Origin: Puniceibacterium sediminis | GTDB lineage: Bacteria > Pseudomonadota > Alphaproteobacteria > Rhodobacterales > Rhodobacteraceae | DNA: 64,000 nucleotides | NCBI RefSeq assembly: GCF_900188035.1 | Contig: NZ_FZNN01000003.1 | Coordinates: forward strand, 62,001-126,000 | Reading direction: 5' to 3' | Part shown: piece by piece, positions 56,314 to 64,000 of the stretch | Layout: every line of letters starts with the position of its first letter | How positions within the stretch are numbered: the stretch's first letter is position 1 | Position numbers and translations under genes: made by a program | The notes under the pieces: model-generated | Databases searched by the model: none | What the model was told of the DNA's origin: nothing | The model's input: only the letters and a program-made list of their open reading frames with translations

Positions 56314-56586
56314 ATGGCATGGATGGCATGGACCTGGCCCACGGCGGCATTCTTCGCGGTGATCGCCTGCCTGCTGATCACCTTCACGGTGCTCGCAATC
56401 AAATTTCCTGAGACACCCCGCACCGGCGTGCTCAGGATCGAAACGACAAGGGGCGACCGCCTCTTCATCACCCTTCTGGGTTCGGCCTTTATCAATCTGG
56501 CCTGGCTCGGGATCGTCGGCGCAAACCAACCTTACGCGCTGATCGCCTGCCTCATCTATGCCGTCGCGGTCTTTCGCTTCGTCTAG
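56314..56586 (+). CDS. glpU: Small membrane protein GlpU (DUF2160)
   Basis: The 90-residue protein has three hydrophobic segments (AWTWPTAAFFAVIACLLITFTVLAI; FITLLGSAFINLAWLGIVGA; YALIACLIYAVAVFRFV) and matches the DUF2160 protein found between glpQ and glpV in rhizobia and roseobacters. Its function is unknown. GGGGAG 8 bases before ATG 56314 supports this start; an in-frame ATG at 56284 is possible. The start is repetitive (MAWMAWTW from ATGGCATGG twice). Confidence 0.85.
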   Translation: MAWMAWTWPTAAFFAVIACLLITFTVLAIKFPETPRTGVLRIETTRGDRLFITLLGSAFINLAWLGIVGANQPYALIACLIYAVAVFRFV

Positions 56587-56656
56587 AAAATGGTGCATCC
56601 GGGGCGCGAGGAGTTCCCGGATACGACAAGTCTGGTTCACAAACGGGAGGAATAAC

Positions 56657-58378
56657 ATGAACCTGAACCTCAAATCCACAACTGCGGTGGCCGCGGCGCT
56701 TGCGTGTTTCGCAAGCCCGTCCATCGCCGACATGGCGGCGGCAACCGCTTTTCTCGATTCCGAGATTGGCGACCTGTCCAGCCTGACCCGCGCCGAGCAA
56801 GAGTCCGAAATGCAGTGGTTCGTTGATGCCGCTGCCCCGTTCGCGGGCATGGACATCAAGGTTGTGTCGGAAACCATCGACACGCACAGCTATGAATCCA
56901 AGGTTCTGGCCGCCGAGTTCAGCAAGATCACCGGGATCAATCTGACTCACGACCTGATCGGCGAAGGCGATGTTGTTGAAAAGCTGCAAACACAGATGCA
57001 GTCGGGCGAGAATATCTATGACGCCTATATCAACGACTCGGACCTGATCGGCACGCACTGGCGTTACAAGCAGGCGCGCAGCCTGACCGACTGGATGGCG
57101 AACGAAGGCGCGGACGTGACCAACCCCGGTCTCGACATCGACGACTTCATCGGCACCCAGTTCACCACCGGCCCGGACGGAGAGCTTTACCAGCTGCCCG
57201 ACCAGCAGTTCGCGAACCTTTACTGGTTCCGTTATGATTGGTTCAACGACGAACAGAACAAGGCCGATTTCAAAGCGAAATACGGCTACGATCTGGGTGT
57301 CCCGGTCAACTGGTCGGCTTATGAGGACATCGCTGAATTCTTTACCGGTCGTGACCTGTCGCGTCTTGGTGTAGAAGGCGAAGTCTTTGGCAACATGGAC
57401 TACGGCAAGAAGGACCCCAGCCTTGGCTGGCGTTACACTGATGCGTGGATGTCCATGGCTGGAATGGGCGACAAGGGTGAGCCCAACGGCCTGCCGGTCG
57501 ACGAATGGGGCATCCGTGTAAACGACCAGTCCCAGCCCGTCGGTGCCTGCATGACTCGTGGTGGCGCCACCAACTCGCCCGCTGCGGTCTATGCCGTGGA
57601 CAAGGCGATCACGTGGCTCAAGGACTACTCGCCGCCCGCCGCACAGGGCATGACCTTCTCTGAGGCCGGCCCGATCCCGGCGCAGGGCAATGTCGCGCAG
57701 CAGATGTTCTGGTACACCGCATTCACCGCGGCGACGGTTCTGCCTGACCTGCCCGTGATGAACGAGGACGGCACGCCCAAGTGGCGCATGGCCCCCTCGC
57801 CGCACGGCGCATACTGGGAAGATGGCATGAAAGTCGGCTATCAGGACGTGGGTTCCTGGACGCTGATGAAATCGACTCCGGTCGATCGTGCCAAGGCGGC
57901 CTGGCTCTATGCCCAGTTCGTGACCTCCAAGACTGTGGACGTTAAGAAAGCGCACGAAGGTCTGACCTTCATCCGTGAATCGACCGTTCAGCACCAGTCC
58001 TTCACCGATCGCGCGCCGAAACTTGGCGGTCTGGTGGAATTCTACCGTTCGCCCGCCCGCGTCCAGTGGTCGCCGACCGGTACGAACGTGCCTGACTATC
58101 CCAAGCTGGCACAGCTGTGGTGGCAGAACATCGGCGACGCCATGTCCGGCGCCAAATCCTCGCAGGAGGCCCTCGACAGCCTTTGCGGCGATATGGAATC
58201 GGTGATGGAGCGTCTTGAGCGGGCAGGCATCCAGGGCGACATCGGCCCGAAGATGAACCCGGTTGAGACTGCCGAATACTGGCTCGAGCAGCCGGGCGCA
58301 CCCAAGCCCAAGCTTGAGAACGAAGACGAAGAGCCCAAGACCGTCAGCTATGACGAGCTGATCGCTTCGTGGAAGTAA
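56657..58378 (+). CDS. glpV: Glycerol ABC transporter substrate-binding protein GlpV
   Basis: GlpV captures glycerol in the periplasm. The 573-residue precursor has a Sec signal (LNLKSTTAVAAALACFASPSIA) and an extracellular solute-binding fold (KITGINLTHDLIGEGDVVEKLQTQMQSGENIYDAYINDSDLIG, in pieces; YWFRYDWFNDE; AKAAWLYAQFVTSKTV). It is longer than usual sugar-binding proteins, as in its rhizobial counterpart. GGGAGG precedes ATG 56657. A strong terminator follows the stop by 10 bases, so the transporter part of the operon ends here. Long open frames on the reverse strand are composition shadows. Confidence 0.93.
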   Translation: MNLNLKSTTAVAAALACFASPSIADMAAATAFLDSEIGDLSSLTRAEQESEMQWFVDAAAPFAGMDIKVVSETIDTHSYESKVLAAEFSKITGINLTHDLIGEGDVVEKLQTQMQSGENIYDAYINDSDLIGTHWRYKQARSLTDWMANEGADVTNPGLDIDDFIGTQFTTGPDGELYQLPDQQFANLYWFRYDWFNDEQNKADFKAKYGYDLGVPVNWSAYEDIAEFFTGRDLSRLGVEGEVFGNMDYGKKDPSLGWRYTDAWMSMAGMGDKGEPNGLPVDEWGIRVNDQSQPVGACMTRGGATNSPAAVYAVDKAITWLKDYSPPAAQGMTFSEAGPIPAQGNVAQQMFWYTAFTAATVLPDLPVMNEDGTPKWRMAPSPHGAYWEDGMKVGYQDVGSWTLMKSTPVDRAKAAWLYAQFVTSKTVDVKKAHEGLTFIRESTVQHQSFTDRAPKLGGLVEFYRSPARVQWSPTGTNVPDYPKLAQLWWQNIGDAMSGAKSSQEALDSLCGDMESVMERLERAGIQGDIGPKMNPVETAEYWLEQPGAPKPKLENEDEEPKTVSYDELIASWK

Positions 58379-58387
58379 GATGCCACC

Positions 58388-58421
58388 GCCGGAGCCCCGC
58401 ACTTGGGGCTCCGGCTTTTTT
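58388..58421 (+). terminator. Rho-independent terminator after glpV
   Basis: An 11-base perfect stem (GCCGGAGCCCC with GGGGCTCCGGC), a 6-base loop (GCACTT) and six T residues. It would reduce readthrough from the transporter genes into glpK. Confidence 0.92.
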
Positions 58422-58445
58422 GTGCTTAGTTTTCCGGGCGCGGTG

Positions 58446-58497
58446 TTTTGTACAAAGCGGGGCTGGCGGTCTGGATCGGGCCCCGTTTCGTACAAGG
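58446..58497. promoter_or_regulatory. Long imperfect inverted repeat upstream of glpK
   Basis: The 18-base arms at 58446-58463 and 58480-58497 are near-complementary (14 of 18), each with a GTAC core (TTTTGTACAAA and TTTCGTACAAG), across a 16-base spacer. It lies between the glpV terminator and the glpK SD, so it may hold a glpK promoter or operator. Confidence 0.5.
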
Positions 58498-58522
58498 CAG
58501 ACCAACCAGGAAAGGAACGGCC

Positions 58523-60010
58523 ATGCGCTATATCTTAGCCATTGATCAGGGGACAACCTCCAGCCGGGCCATCCTGTTCGACGAATCCATGAAGATCACG
58601 GCGACGGCCCAGGAGGAGTTCGAACAACACTACCCGGCCTCGGGTTGGGTCGAACACGAAGCGTCCGACCTTTGGTCCACCGTGGCGGGCACCTGTAGGC
58701 AGGTCATTGAACGCGCGGGCATTTCCACGACCGAGATCGCAGCAATCGGGATCACCAATCAGCGCGAAACCACCGTTGTCTGGGACAAGGACACCGGACA
58801 GGCGATCCACAAGGCCATCGTCTGGCAGGACCGCCGCACGTCGCAGATTTGCGCCGAATTGCGTGATGCCGGCCACGAAGAGATGTTCACCGACCGCACC
58901 GGCCTGCTGCTCGACCCGTATTTCTCGGGCACCAAGCTCAAGTGGATCCTCGATCATGTGGATGGGGCGCGGGACCGCGCGCGCGAAGGCAAGCTGCTGT
59001 TCGGCACGGTAGACAGTTTCCTGATCTGGAAACTGACCGGCGGGGCCGAGCATGTGACCGACGCGACCAATGCGGCGCGGACCCTGCTTTATGATATCCG
59101 CAAGGGACGCTGGTCCAAGACCATCTGTGACTTGTTGGACATACCGATGGAGATGCTGCCAGAGGTCAAGGATTGCGCCGCCGATTTCGGCATGACCCGC
59201 CCGGATCTGTTCGGTCGCGAAATTCCCATTCTTGGGGTGGCCGGGGACCAGCAGGCCGCGACGCTGGGGCAGGCCTGTTTCCAGCCCGGCATGTTGAAAT
59301 CCACCTATGGTACGGGCTGCTTTGCGCTGCTGAACACGGGGGATACGCCAGTCAAATCCCGGAACCGCCTGCTGACAACAATCGCCTACCAGCTGGATGG
59401 CAAGCCGACCTATGCGCTTGAAGGGTCGATCTTTATCGCCGGCGCGGTGGTGCAGTGGCTGCGTGATGGGCTCAAGATCATCCGCGACGCGAAAGAGACG
59501 CAGCCGCTGGCCGAAGGGGCGGACCCAAGCCAGAATGTCGTTCTCGTGCCTGCCTTTACCGGCCTTGGTGCACCCTATTGGAACGCCGAATGCCGGGGCG
59601 CGATCTTTGGACTGACGCGCAATTCCGGTCCCAATGAATTCGCCAAGGCGGCACTTGAATCCGTTGGCTACCAGACTCGCGACCTGCTCGAAGCCATGCA
59701 TGCCGATTGGGCGCCGGAGGGTGGCGACCAAACCCTGCGGGTTGACGGCGGCATGTCGGCCAGTGATTACGCCATGCAGTTCCTGTCGGATATCATCGGA
59801 GCGCCTGTGGATCGACCAAAGGTGCTGGAAACGACGGCAATGGGTGCGGCGTGGCTTGCCGGTCAGCGCGCCGGGGTGTACCCGGATATGGAAGGTTTTG
59901 CAGAAATGTGGCGCCTAGACCGGAGCTTTGACCCCGGCATGTCCGAAGATGACCGCGCGACGAAATACGATGCCTGGAAACGTGCCGTTTCCGCTGCCAT
60001 GACTTTTTAG
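58523..60010 (+). CDS. glpK: Glycerol kinase GlpK
   Basis: GlpK phosphorylates glycerol to glycerol 3-phosphate, trapping it for GlpD. The 495-residue FGGY-family kinase has [15 protein letters not shown], the substrate-contact [12 protein letters not shown] and WQDRRTSQ, the catalytic Asp in [13 protein letters not shown] and [26 protein letters not shown] and [24 protein letters not shown] precedes ATG 58523. The terminator and inverted repeat upstream suggest its own promoter. Fructose 1,6-bisphosphate is an inhibitor of the E. coli enzyme, and fbp follows directly. Confidence 0.97.
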   Translation: MRYILAIDQGTTSSRAILFDESMKITATAQEEFEQHYPASGWVEHEASDLWSTVAGTCRQVIERAGISTTEIAAIGITNQRETTVVWDKDTGQAIHKAIVWQDRRTSQICAELRDAGHEEMFTDRTGLLLDPYFSGTKLKWILDHVDGARDRAREGKLLFGTVDSFLIWKLTGGAEHVTDATNAARTLLYDIRKGRWSKTICDLLDIPMEMLPEVKDCAADFGMTRPDLFGREIPILGVAGDQQAATLGQACFQPGMLKSTYGTGCFALLNTGDTPVKSRNRLLTTIAYQLDGKPTYALEGSIFIAGAVVQWLRDGLKIIRDAKETQPLAEGADPSQNVVLVPAFTGLGAPYWNAECRGAIFGLTRNSGPNEFAKAALESVGYQTRDLLEAMHADWAPEGGDQTLRVDGGMSASDYAMQFLSDIIGAPVDRPKVLETTAMGAAWLAGQRAGVYPDMEGFAEMWRLDRSFDPGMSEDDRATKYDAWKRAVSAAMTF

Positions 60011-60033
60011 ACGCTTGATTTGAAAGGCCCGAA

Positions 60034-61017
60034 ATGACCGCCATCACCCTTCGCCGCCATCTGACTGATGCCGGTCATGACTCTGACCTGATTTTCCTGC
60101 TCGAAGACATTGCCAGCGCCTGCCGCTCCACCGCCTACGAAGTGCGCAACGGGCCGCTCAAGGGCAATCTGGGCGTGGCTGACAGTATTAATGTGCAGGG
60201 CGAGGATCAGAAGCCGCTCGATATCATCGCCAACGACATCTTTGTGTCGACCTGCGCGAATTCGCCCCGTCTGGCCGCGCTGGTGTCGGAAGAGATCGAA
60301 GAGGTCGTGTGGCTGAAAGAGCCGAAAAAAGGCGACTACATGCTGTTCTTCGATCCGCTTGACGGGTCGTCCAATCTGGACACCAACCTGTCTGTAGGCA
60401 CGATTTTTTCGATCATGCAGATCGAGGAGGACGGCAACAGAAACGTCCTGCGCAGGGGTGCCGATCAGCTTGTTGCCGGTTATGCGCTTTACGGTCCCGC
60501 CACGATGATGGTGCTGGCCGCAGGGCGGGGTGTTCAGGGGTTCACCCTGCATCAGGGTACGGGCATCTTCCGCCTGACACAGCCCAGCATGTCCATCCCC
60601 GAAACCACCAACGAATTTGCAATCAACACGGCCCGCCGCCGATTCTGGGATCAGCCGATCCGCGATTATGTTGACGACTGTCTTGCCGGGACAGAAGGCC
60701 CCCGTGGCAAGGACTTCAACATGCGCTGGGTCGCTTCTATGGTGGCCGAGGTTCACCGAGTCCTGATGCGCGGTGGCGTGTTCCTTTATCCGCTCGATGA
60801 CAAGAACCGCGCCGCGGGCGGCCGCCTGCGTCTGCTTTACGAAGTCGCGCCAATGGCCAAGATCATCGAAGCGGCTGGCGGTGCAGCGTCCACTGGCACG
60901 GAACGGATTCTTGATCTGGTCCCGACCGAACCGCATCAGCGCGTCGCCACCATCCTGGGTTCGCGAGAAGAGGTTGCGCTTCTGGAGCAGATGCACCGAA
61001 AGCCAGCAGAAGCGTGA
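60034..61017 (+). CDS. fbp: Fructose-1,6-bisphosphatase, class I
   Basis: Fbp converts fructose 1,6-bisphosphate to fructose 6-phosphate in gluconeogenesis. The 327-residue protein has the class I metal site DPLDGSSN (107-114), EEIEEVVWL near 86 and LYPLDDKNRAAGGRLRLLYEVAPMA with the conserved GKLRLLYE-type motif. It is not the class II GlpX often found in glycerol operons. It follows glpK by 23 bases in the same direction and fits the need to move DHAP carbon to hexose. Confidence 0.95.
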   Translation: MTAITLRRHLTDAGHDSDLIFLLEDIASACRSTAYEVRNGPLKGNLGVADSINVQGEDQKPLDIIANDIFVSTCANSPRLAALVSEEIEEVVWLKEPKKGDYMLFFDPLDGSSNLDTNLSVGTIFSIMQIEEDGNRNVLRRGADQLVAGYALYGPATMMVLAAGRGVQGFTLHQGTGIFRLTQPSMSIPETTNEFAINTARRRFWDQPIRDYVDDCLAGTEGPRGKDFNMRWVASMVAEVHRVLMRGGVFLYPLDDKNRAAGGRLRLLYEVAPMAKIIEAAGGAASTGTERILDLVPTEPHQRVATILGSREEVALLEQMHRKPAEA

Positions 61018-61036
61018 ACTGGCAGGGGGCGCGGCA

Positions 61037-62185
61037 ATGAAGTCATTTTCACTGCTCGCGCCCCGGATCGTCTTTGGCCGGGGCGTTGTTTCAAGCCTGC
61101 CGAAAGAGGTGGCGCGCTACGGTTCTCACGTCCTTCTTGTTCGGGGCCGGTCTGTCCCTTTCGTGGATGTTATCGATGCGGGCCTTCGGGCGCTGGGGTG
61201 CAGTGTGACCACGATCATCTGCTCGGGCGAACCGGATTTACCCCAGCTTGAGGTGGCGCTGACGACCGCCCGCGCTACTCAGGTCGATTGCGTTCTCGCC
61301 ATGGGCGGCGGGGCGGCCATTGACCTTGGCAAGGCCCTTGCCGCGCTGATACCTGCCGGGCGCGGCCCGATGGCCTATCTCGAAGTGGTGGGCGAAGGTC
61401 TGCCACTTGACGCCGCGCCGCTGCCCTTCATAGCCTGTCCGACCACGGCTGGTACAGGGGCCGAGGCAACGAAGAATGCCGTGATCGCGGTGCCGTCCCA
61501 CAATCGCAAGGTCAGCCTGCGCGACGACCGCATGTTCGCCGATCTGGCGCTTGTCGACCCCGCACTGACGGACAAATGTCCAAGGGGCGTGACACTGGCC
61601 TCTGGGTTGGATGCGATCACACAGGTTATCGAACCCTACCTGTCTGCCCGCGCGACCCCCCTGATCGATGCGCTGTGCCGGGACTCCATTCCACGCGGAC
61701 TGCAGGCCCTGGCCCGACTGATGCAGGGCGAAGACAGCAGCGCCCGAGATGACCTCGCTTATACCAGCCTGATGGGCGGCATTGCCCTGTCGAACGCGGG
61801 CCTTGGGGCGGTTCATGGTTTTGCAGGGGTTATCGGTGGCCGCTATTCCACTCCACACGGCGCGATTTGCGGGCGGCTTCTGGGGCCAGTGCTGCGGATG
61901 AACGAGCGAGTGTTGCCAGAGCAGGGCGAAAAGATCGCGCGCTATCAGGAAGTGCGGCATTGGCTGGCAGAGGCGTTTGGCGGCGAGCCGGACTCAGCCT
62001 TCCGGCTGTTGGAGGATTGGGTCGATGATAAAGGCCTGCCACATCTGTCAGAGCTTATCGCGCCAGATGCGGACCTTACCGATATCGCGACCGAATCCAG
62101 GACCTCCTCTTCGATGAAGGCCAACCCAGTGACGCTGGAGACCCATCAACTCGTGCAGATCCTCTGGGAAACCCTGCATCGGTAG
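61037..62185 (+). CDS. Iron-containing alcohol dehydrogenase family protein
   Basis: The 382-residue protein has the family N-terminus PRIVFGRGVVSSLP, the nucleotide motif AMGGGAAIDLGKA, CPTTAGTGAEATKNAVI and the metal region. Three of the four usual metal ligands are seen: Asp192, His260 and His274 (HGFAGVIGGRYSTPH). The usual His at 196 is Gln (LDAITQVIEPYLS). Related enzymes act on glycerol, 1,3-propanediol, lactaldehyde or maleylacetate; the substrate here is not decided. ATG 61037 is 19 bases after fbp. The C-terminus ends METHQLV-like (VTLETHQLVQILWETL). Confidence 0.85.
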   Translation: MKSFSLLAPRIVFGRGVVSSLPKEVARYGSHVLLVRGRSVPFVDVIDAGLRALGCSVTTIICSGEPDLPQLEVALTTARATQVDCVLAMGGGAAIDLGKALAALIPAGRGPMAYLEVVGEGLPLDAAPLPFIACPTTAGTGAEATKNAVIAVPSHNRKVSLRDDRMFADLALVDPALTDKCPRGVTLASGLDAITQVIEPYLSARATPLIDALCRDSIPRGLQALARLMQGEDSSARDDLAYTSLMGGIALSNAGLGAVHGFAGVIGGRYSTPHGAICGRLLGPVLRMNERVLPEQGEKIARYQEVRHWLAEAFGGEPDSAFRLLEDWVDDKGLPHLSELIAPDADLTDIATESRTSSSMKANPVTLETHQLVQILWETLHR

Positions 62186-62242
62186 AGGCAGCGCTCTAGA
62201 ATGTGCACCACTCGGGTGCGGTATCCTGTAACGGAAGCGTAG

Positions 62243-62274
62243 AATAAAAAATAGCGCGCCGGGCCACGGCGCGC
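62243..62274 (-). terminator. Rho-independent terminator of the aminotransferase gene
   Basis: On the minus strand GCGCGCC and GGCGCGC (7-base perfect arms, 62254-62274) with a 7-base loop are followed by the T-rich ATTTTTTATT (62243-62252). It lies 34 bases after the leftward aminotransferase stop. Confidence 0.8.
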
Positions 62275-62307
62275 CATCAACTCACAGACTTTCACGAACC
62301 CCGGGGA

Positions 62308-63681
62308 TTAGCCGAGAACCTTTTTCACCGCGATGGCTGTCTTGTCGGCAACCTCGTCCGCCTCTTCACGGGTCAGGCAGAAAGGCGGTGCAAAGCCGAG
62401 GATGTCGCCTTGTGGCATGGCGCGTGCGATCACACCCTGTTCAAGCAGCGCCGCCGACAACTGCGGCCCGACCTTGTCCGCGCCGTCAAAGAACGTCCGG
62501 CTGTCGCGATCCTTCACGAATTCGACCGCACAAAGCATCCCTTCGCCACGGACATCGCCCACATGAGCGTGTGATCCGACGGCCTCTGCCATCACCTTGT
62601 TGAGGTAGGCGCCAATTTCACCCGCATTCTGTACAAGGTTCAGTTCATCGATGAGTTTCAGGTTGGCCACACCGGCTGCCGCCCCGACGGGGTGGGCCGA
62701 ATAGGTCCAGCCATGGCCGATCGGGCCGTTCTCATCTGTGCCCTGCTCAAGCACCTTCCACATCTTCTCGCTCACGATGGAACCCGAAAGCGGCGCATAG
62801 GCCGAGGTCAGACCCTTGGCGATGGTGATAAGGTCAGGCTTCAGCCCGTAGTGTTCAGAGCCGAACATGGTGCCCAGACGACCGAAACCGGTCACGACCT
62901 CATCCGCGATCAGCAGGATGTCGTTCTTTTCCAATACCTTCTGGATCGCATCCCAATACCCGGCAGGTGGCGGCACGATGCCCCCGGTCCCCAGAACAGG
63001 TTCGCCGATGAAGGCGGCAATTGTATCTGCACCTTGCTCTTCAATCAGTTCTTCCAGCTTGGCGACGCAATGGGCGACGAAATCTGCCTCGCTCATCGCC
63101 AGATCGGGGCGGCGGAAGTAATAGGGCGCTTCGGTGTGCACTACCTGGCTTAGCGGCAGGTCGAACTTGTTATGAAACAGCTCCAGCCCGGTCAGCGACC
63201 CGGTCATCAGGCCCGACCCGTGATAGCCGCGCCAGCGCGAGATGATCTTCTTCTTCTCGGGGCGGCCAAGGATGTTGTTGTAATACCAGACCAGCTTGAT
63301 GTTGGTTTCGTTGGCATCCGAGCCAGACATGCCAAAATAGACCTTCGACATATGTGCAGGCGCGCGGTTCATGATCATCTTGGCAAGCGTGATTGACGCC
63401 TCGGTGCCGTGGCCCACGTACGAGTGATAATAGGCCAGCTCTTTCGCCTGGACAGCAATCGCCTCGGCGATATCCTGACGGCCGTAGCCGACGTTCACAC
63501 AGTAAAGACCCGCAAAGGCATCCAGCAGTTTGTTGCCATCACGATCCTCGATGTGACAGTTGGTTCCGCCAGTGATGATCCGCTGCGGGACATTCCCGCG
63601 CGCAAATTCGGCCAAATGGGTCGAAGGGTGGAAAAAGTTCTCGCGGTCCCACTGCTCCAACATGTCATTCTTCAGCATCAT
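62308..63681 (-). CDS. Class III (omega) aminotransferase, PLP-dependent
   Basis: The 457-residue protein has the class III features: HIEDRDGNKLLDAFAGLYCVNVGYG (small domain), SGSDANETNIKLVWYYNN, SRWRGYHGSGLMTGSLTG, the Asp of the PLP-binding LLIADEVVTGFGRLGTMFG and the Schiff-base Lys in LITIAKGLTSAYAPL. It resembles aminotransferases for putrescine, beta-alanine, GABA or taurine. It lies 82 bases downstream of a semialdehyde-dehydrogenase-like gene, which supports an omega-amino acid or polyamine route. Tandem ATGs at 63681 and 63678. Confidence 0.92.
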   Translation of the reverse strand: MMLKNDMLEQWDRENFFHPSTHLAEFARGNVPQRIITGGTNCHIEDRDGNKLLDAFAGLYCVNVGYGRQDIAEAIAVQAKELAYYHSYVGHGTEASITLAKMIMNRAPAHMSKVYFGMSGSDANETNIKLVWYYNNILGRPEKKKIISRWRGYHGSGLMTGSLTGLELFHNKFDLPLSQVVHTEAPYYFRRPDLAMSEADFVAHCVAKLEELIEEQGADTIAAFIGEPVLGTGGIVPPPAGYWDAIQKVLEKNDILLIADEVVTGFGRLGTMFGSEHYGLKPDLITIAKGLTSAYAPLSGSIVSEKMWKVLEQGTDENGPIGHGWTYSAHPVGAAAGVANLKLIDELNLVQNAGEIGAYLNKVMAEAVGSHAHVGDVRGEGMLCAVEFVKDRDSRTFFDGADKVGPQLSAALLEQGVIARAMPQGDILGFAPPFCLTREEADEVADKTAIAVKKVLG

Positions 63682-63718
63682 TTTTCCTTTTCTTAAAAAT
63701 TCATTGGGACGCTTGGAA

Positions 63719-63742
63719 AAGAATTTTCGTACGAAAATTCTT
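63719..63742. promoter_or_regulatory. Perfect 24-base palindrome upstream of the aminotransferase
   Basis: The 12-base half-site AAGAATTTTCGT is followed directly by its exact inverse (ACGAAAATTCTT). It lies 37 bases before the aminotransferase start and 21 after the dehydrogenase stop. It could be an operator or a transcript hairpin; the absence of a loop favours an operator. Confidence 0.65.
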
Positions 63743-63763
63743 GCCTCCGGCCCCAGCGCAGAG

Positions 63764-64000
63764 TCATGCCCAGTCGCGGCATACGTATTTGATTTCGGTA
63801 AAGGCCTCGAGCCCCTGCCGCGCCCCTTCGCGACCCAATCCGGATTGCTTCATGCCGCCAAAGGGGATCGGCGCACCTGTCACCTTGGTTCGGTTCACGG
63901 CAACCATTCCGAATTGCAGGGCCCGGGCCAGACGATAGATCCGCCGGGGATCGACCGTGTGCACATATGCCACCAGACCGTATTCAGTGCTATTGGCGCG
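63764..64000 (-). CDS. NAD(P)-dependent semialdehyde dehydrogenase, C-terminal part
   Basis: The last 78 residues of an aldehyde dehydrogenase are present; the start is beyond the right edge. The piece ANSTEYGLVAYVHTVDPRRIYRLARALQFGMVAVNR and IPFGGMKQSGLGREGARQGLEAFTEIKYV (in pieces) are typical of succinate-semialdehyde dehydrogenases (GabD/SSADH). With the aminotransferase it would turn omega-amino acids into dicarboxylates. The catalytic Cys and Glu lie outside. Confidence 0.88.
   Translation of the reverse strand, partial: RANSTEYGLVAYVHTVDPRRIYRLARALQFGMVAVNRTKVTGAPIPFGGMKQSGLGREGARQGLEAFTEIKYVCRDWA

Noticed and set aside
56552-58495. 647-codon open frame on the minus strand opposite glpV
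   Set aside because: It mirrors the codon pattern of glpV, has no recognisable domain and spans the glpV terminator; it is a high-GC antisense shadow.
58535-59731. 398-codon minus-strand frame opposite glpK, and a similar one at 60007-60996 opposite fbp
   Set aside because: Both lie wholly inside well-identified genes and show no domain; composition artefacts.
60034-61017. Annotation as glpX (class II fructose bisphosphatase) because of the glycerol operon context
   Set aside because: The sequence has the class I DPLDGSSN site and class I length and motifs.

Overview
The window looks like chromosomal DNA of a marine alphaproteobacterium of the Rhodobacteraceae (Roseobacter group). The clues are the parB-parA-rsmG-mnmG-mnmE-rho block, the maf-aroE-coaE-dnaQ/secB/fxsA/timA/smr block, an alphaproteobacterial-type flagellar cluster, a PpsR-type site next to a crtE relic, and a rhizobial/roseobacter-type glpRDSTPQUV glycerol operon. 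The assignment comes from gene content and order recalled from related genomes; no database search was possible.

Layout. 1-6416 (minus): chromosome segregation and tRNA/rRNA modification genes with two perfect parS sites, ending with rho. 6417-6958: a 0.54 kb gap with an AT-rich stretch and TTATNCACA boxes, a good oriC candidate. 6959-13544: housekeeping genes read away from that gap (maf, aroE, coaE, dnaQ; secB and fxsA opposite; timA, an apparent mltA remnant, smr; an MFS carrier). 14005-15613: a crtE gene killed by a 13-nt deletion behind a TGT-N12-ACA site, followed by an intact idi. 15767-18479: three surface-polysaccharide genes. 18650-32308 (plus): motB, flgE, flgK, flgL, flgI, motA, a large unknown periplasmic protein, a small ORF, flhA, fliR, flhB and a FliJ-like protein. 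32436-41171 (minus): a GntR-type regulator, a complete dipeptide-type ABC importer, a cytosolic gamma-glutamyltransferase-family enzyme and a DUF1028 protein, apparently one peptide-scavenging operon. 41437-44182 (minus): a decayed isoquinoline 1-oxidoreductase-type operon (cytochrome c, iorB, iorA). 44717-49579: flagellar genes resume (motE, a bitopic protein and fliL leftward; fliF, fliH, fliN, fliP rightward). 49584-62185: glpR divergent from glpD-glpSTPQUV, then glpK, class I fbp and an iron-type alcohol dehydrogenase. 62308-64000 (minus): an omega-aminotransferase and the C-terminus of a succinate-semialdehyde-type dehydrogenase.

How the genes work together. The flagellar genes cover part of the basal body, export gate, hook, stator and C-ring; fliG, fliM, fliI, fliQ, fliE and flgB/C/F/G/H are not here, so the set must be completed elsewhere. 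The 12 kb of peptide-uptake and decayed ior genes sits inside the flagellar region. The glycerol operon brings glycerol in by ABC transport, phosphorylates it (GlpK) and oxidises it (GlpD); fbp would pass the triose carbon on to gluconeogenesis. Several loci (mltA, crtE, iorA/iorB/cytochrome) show gene loss in progress while their neighbours stay intact.
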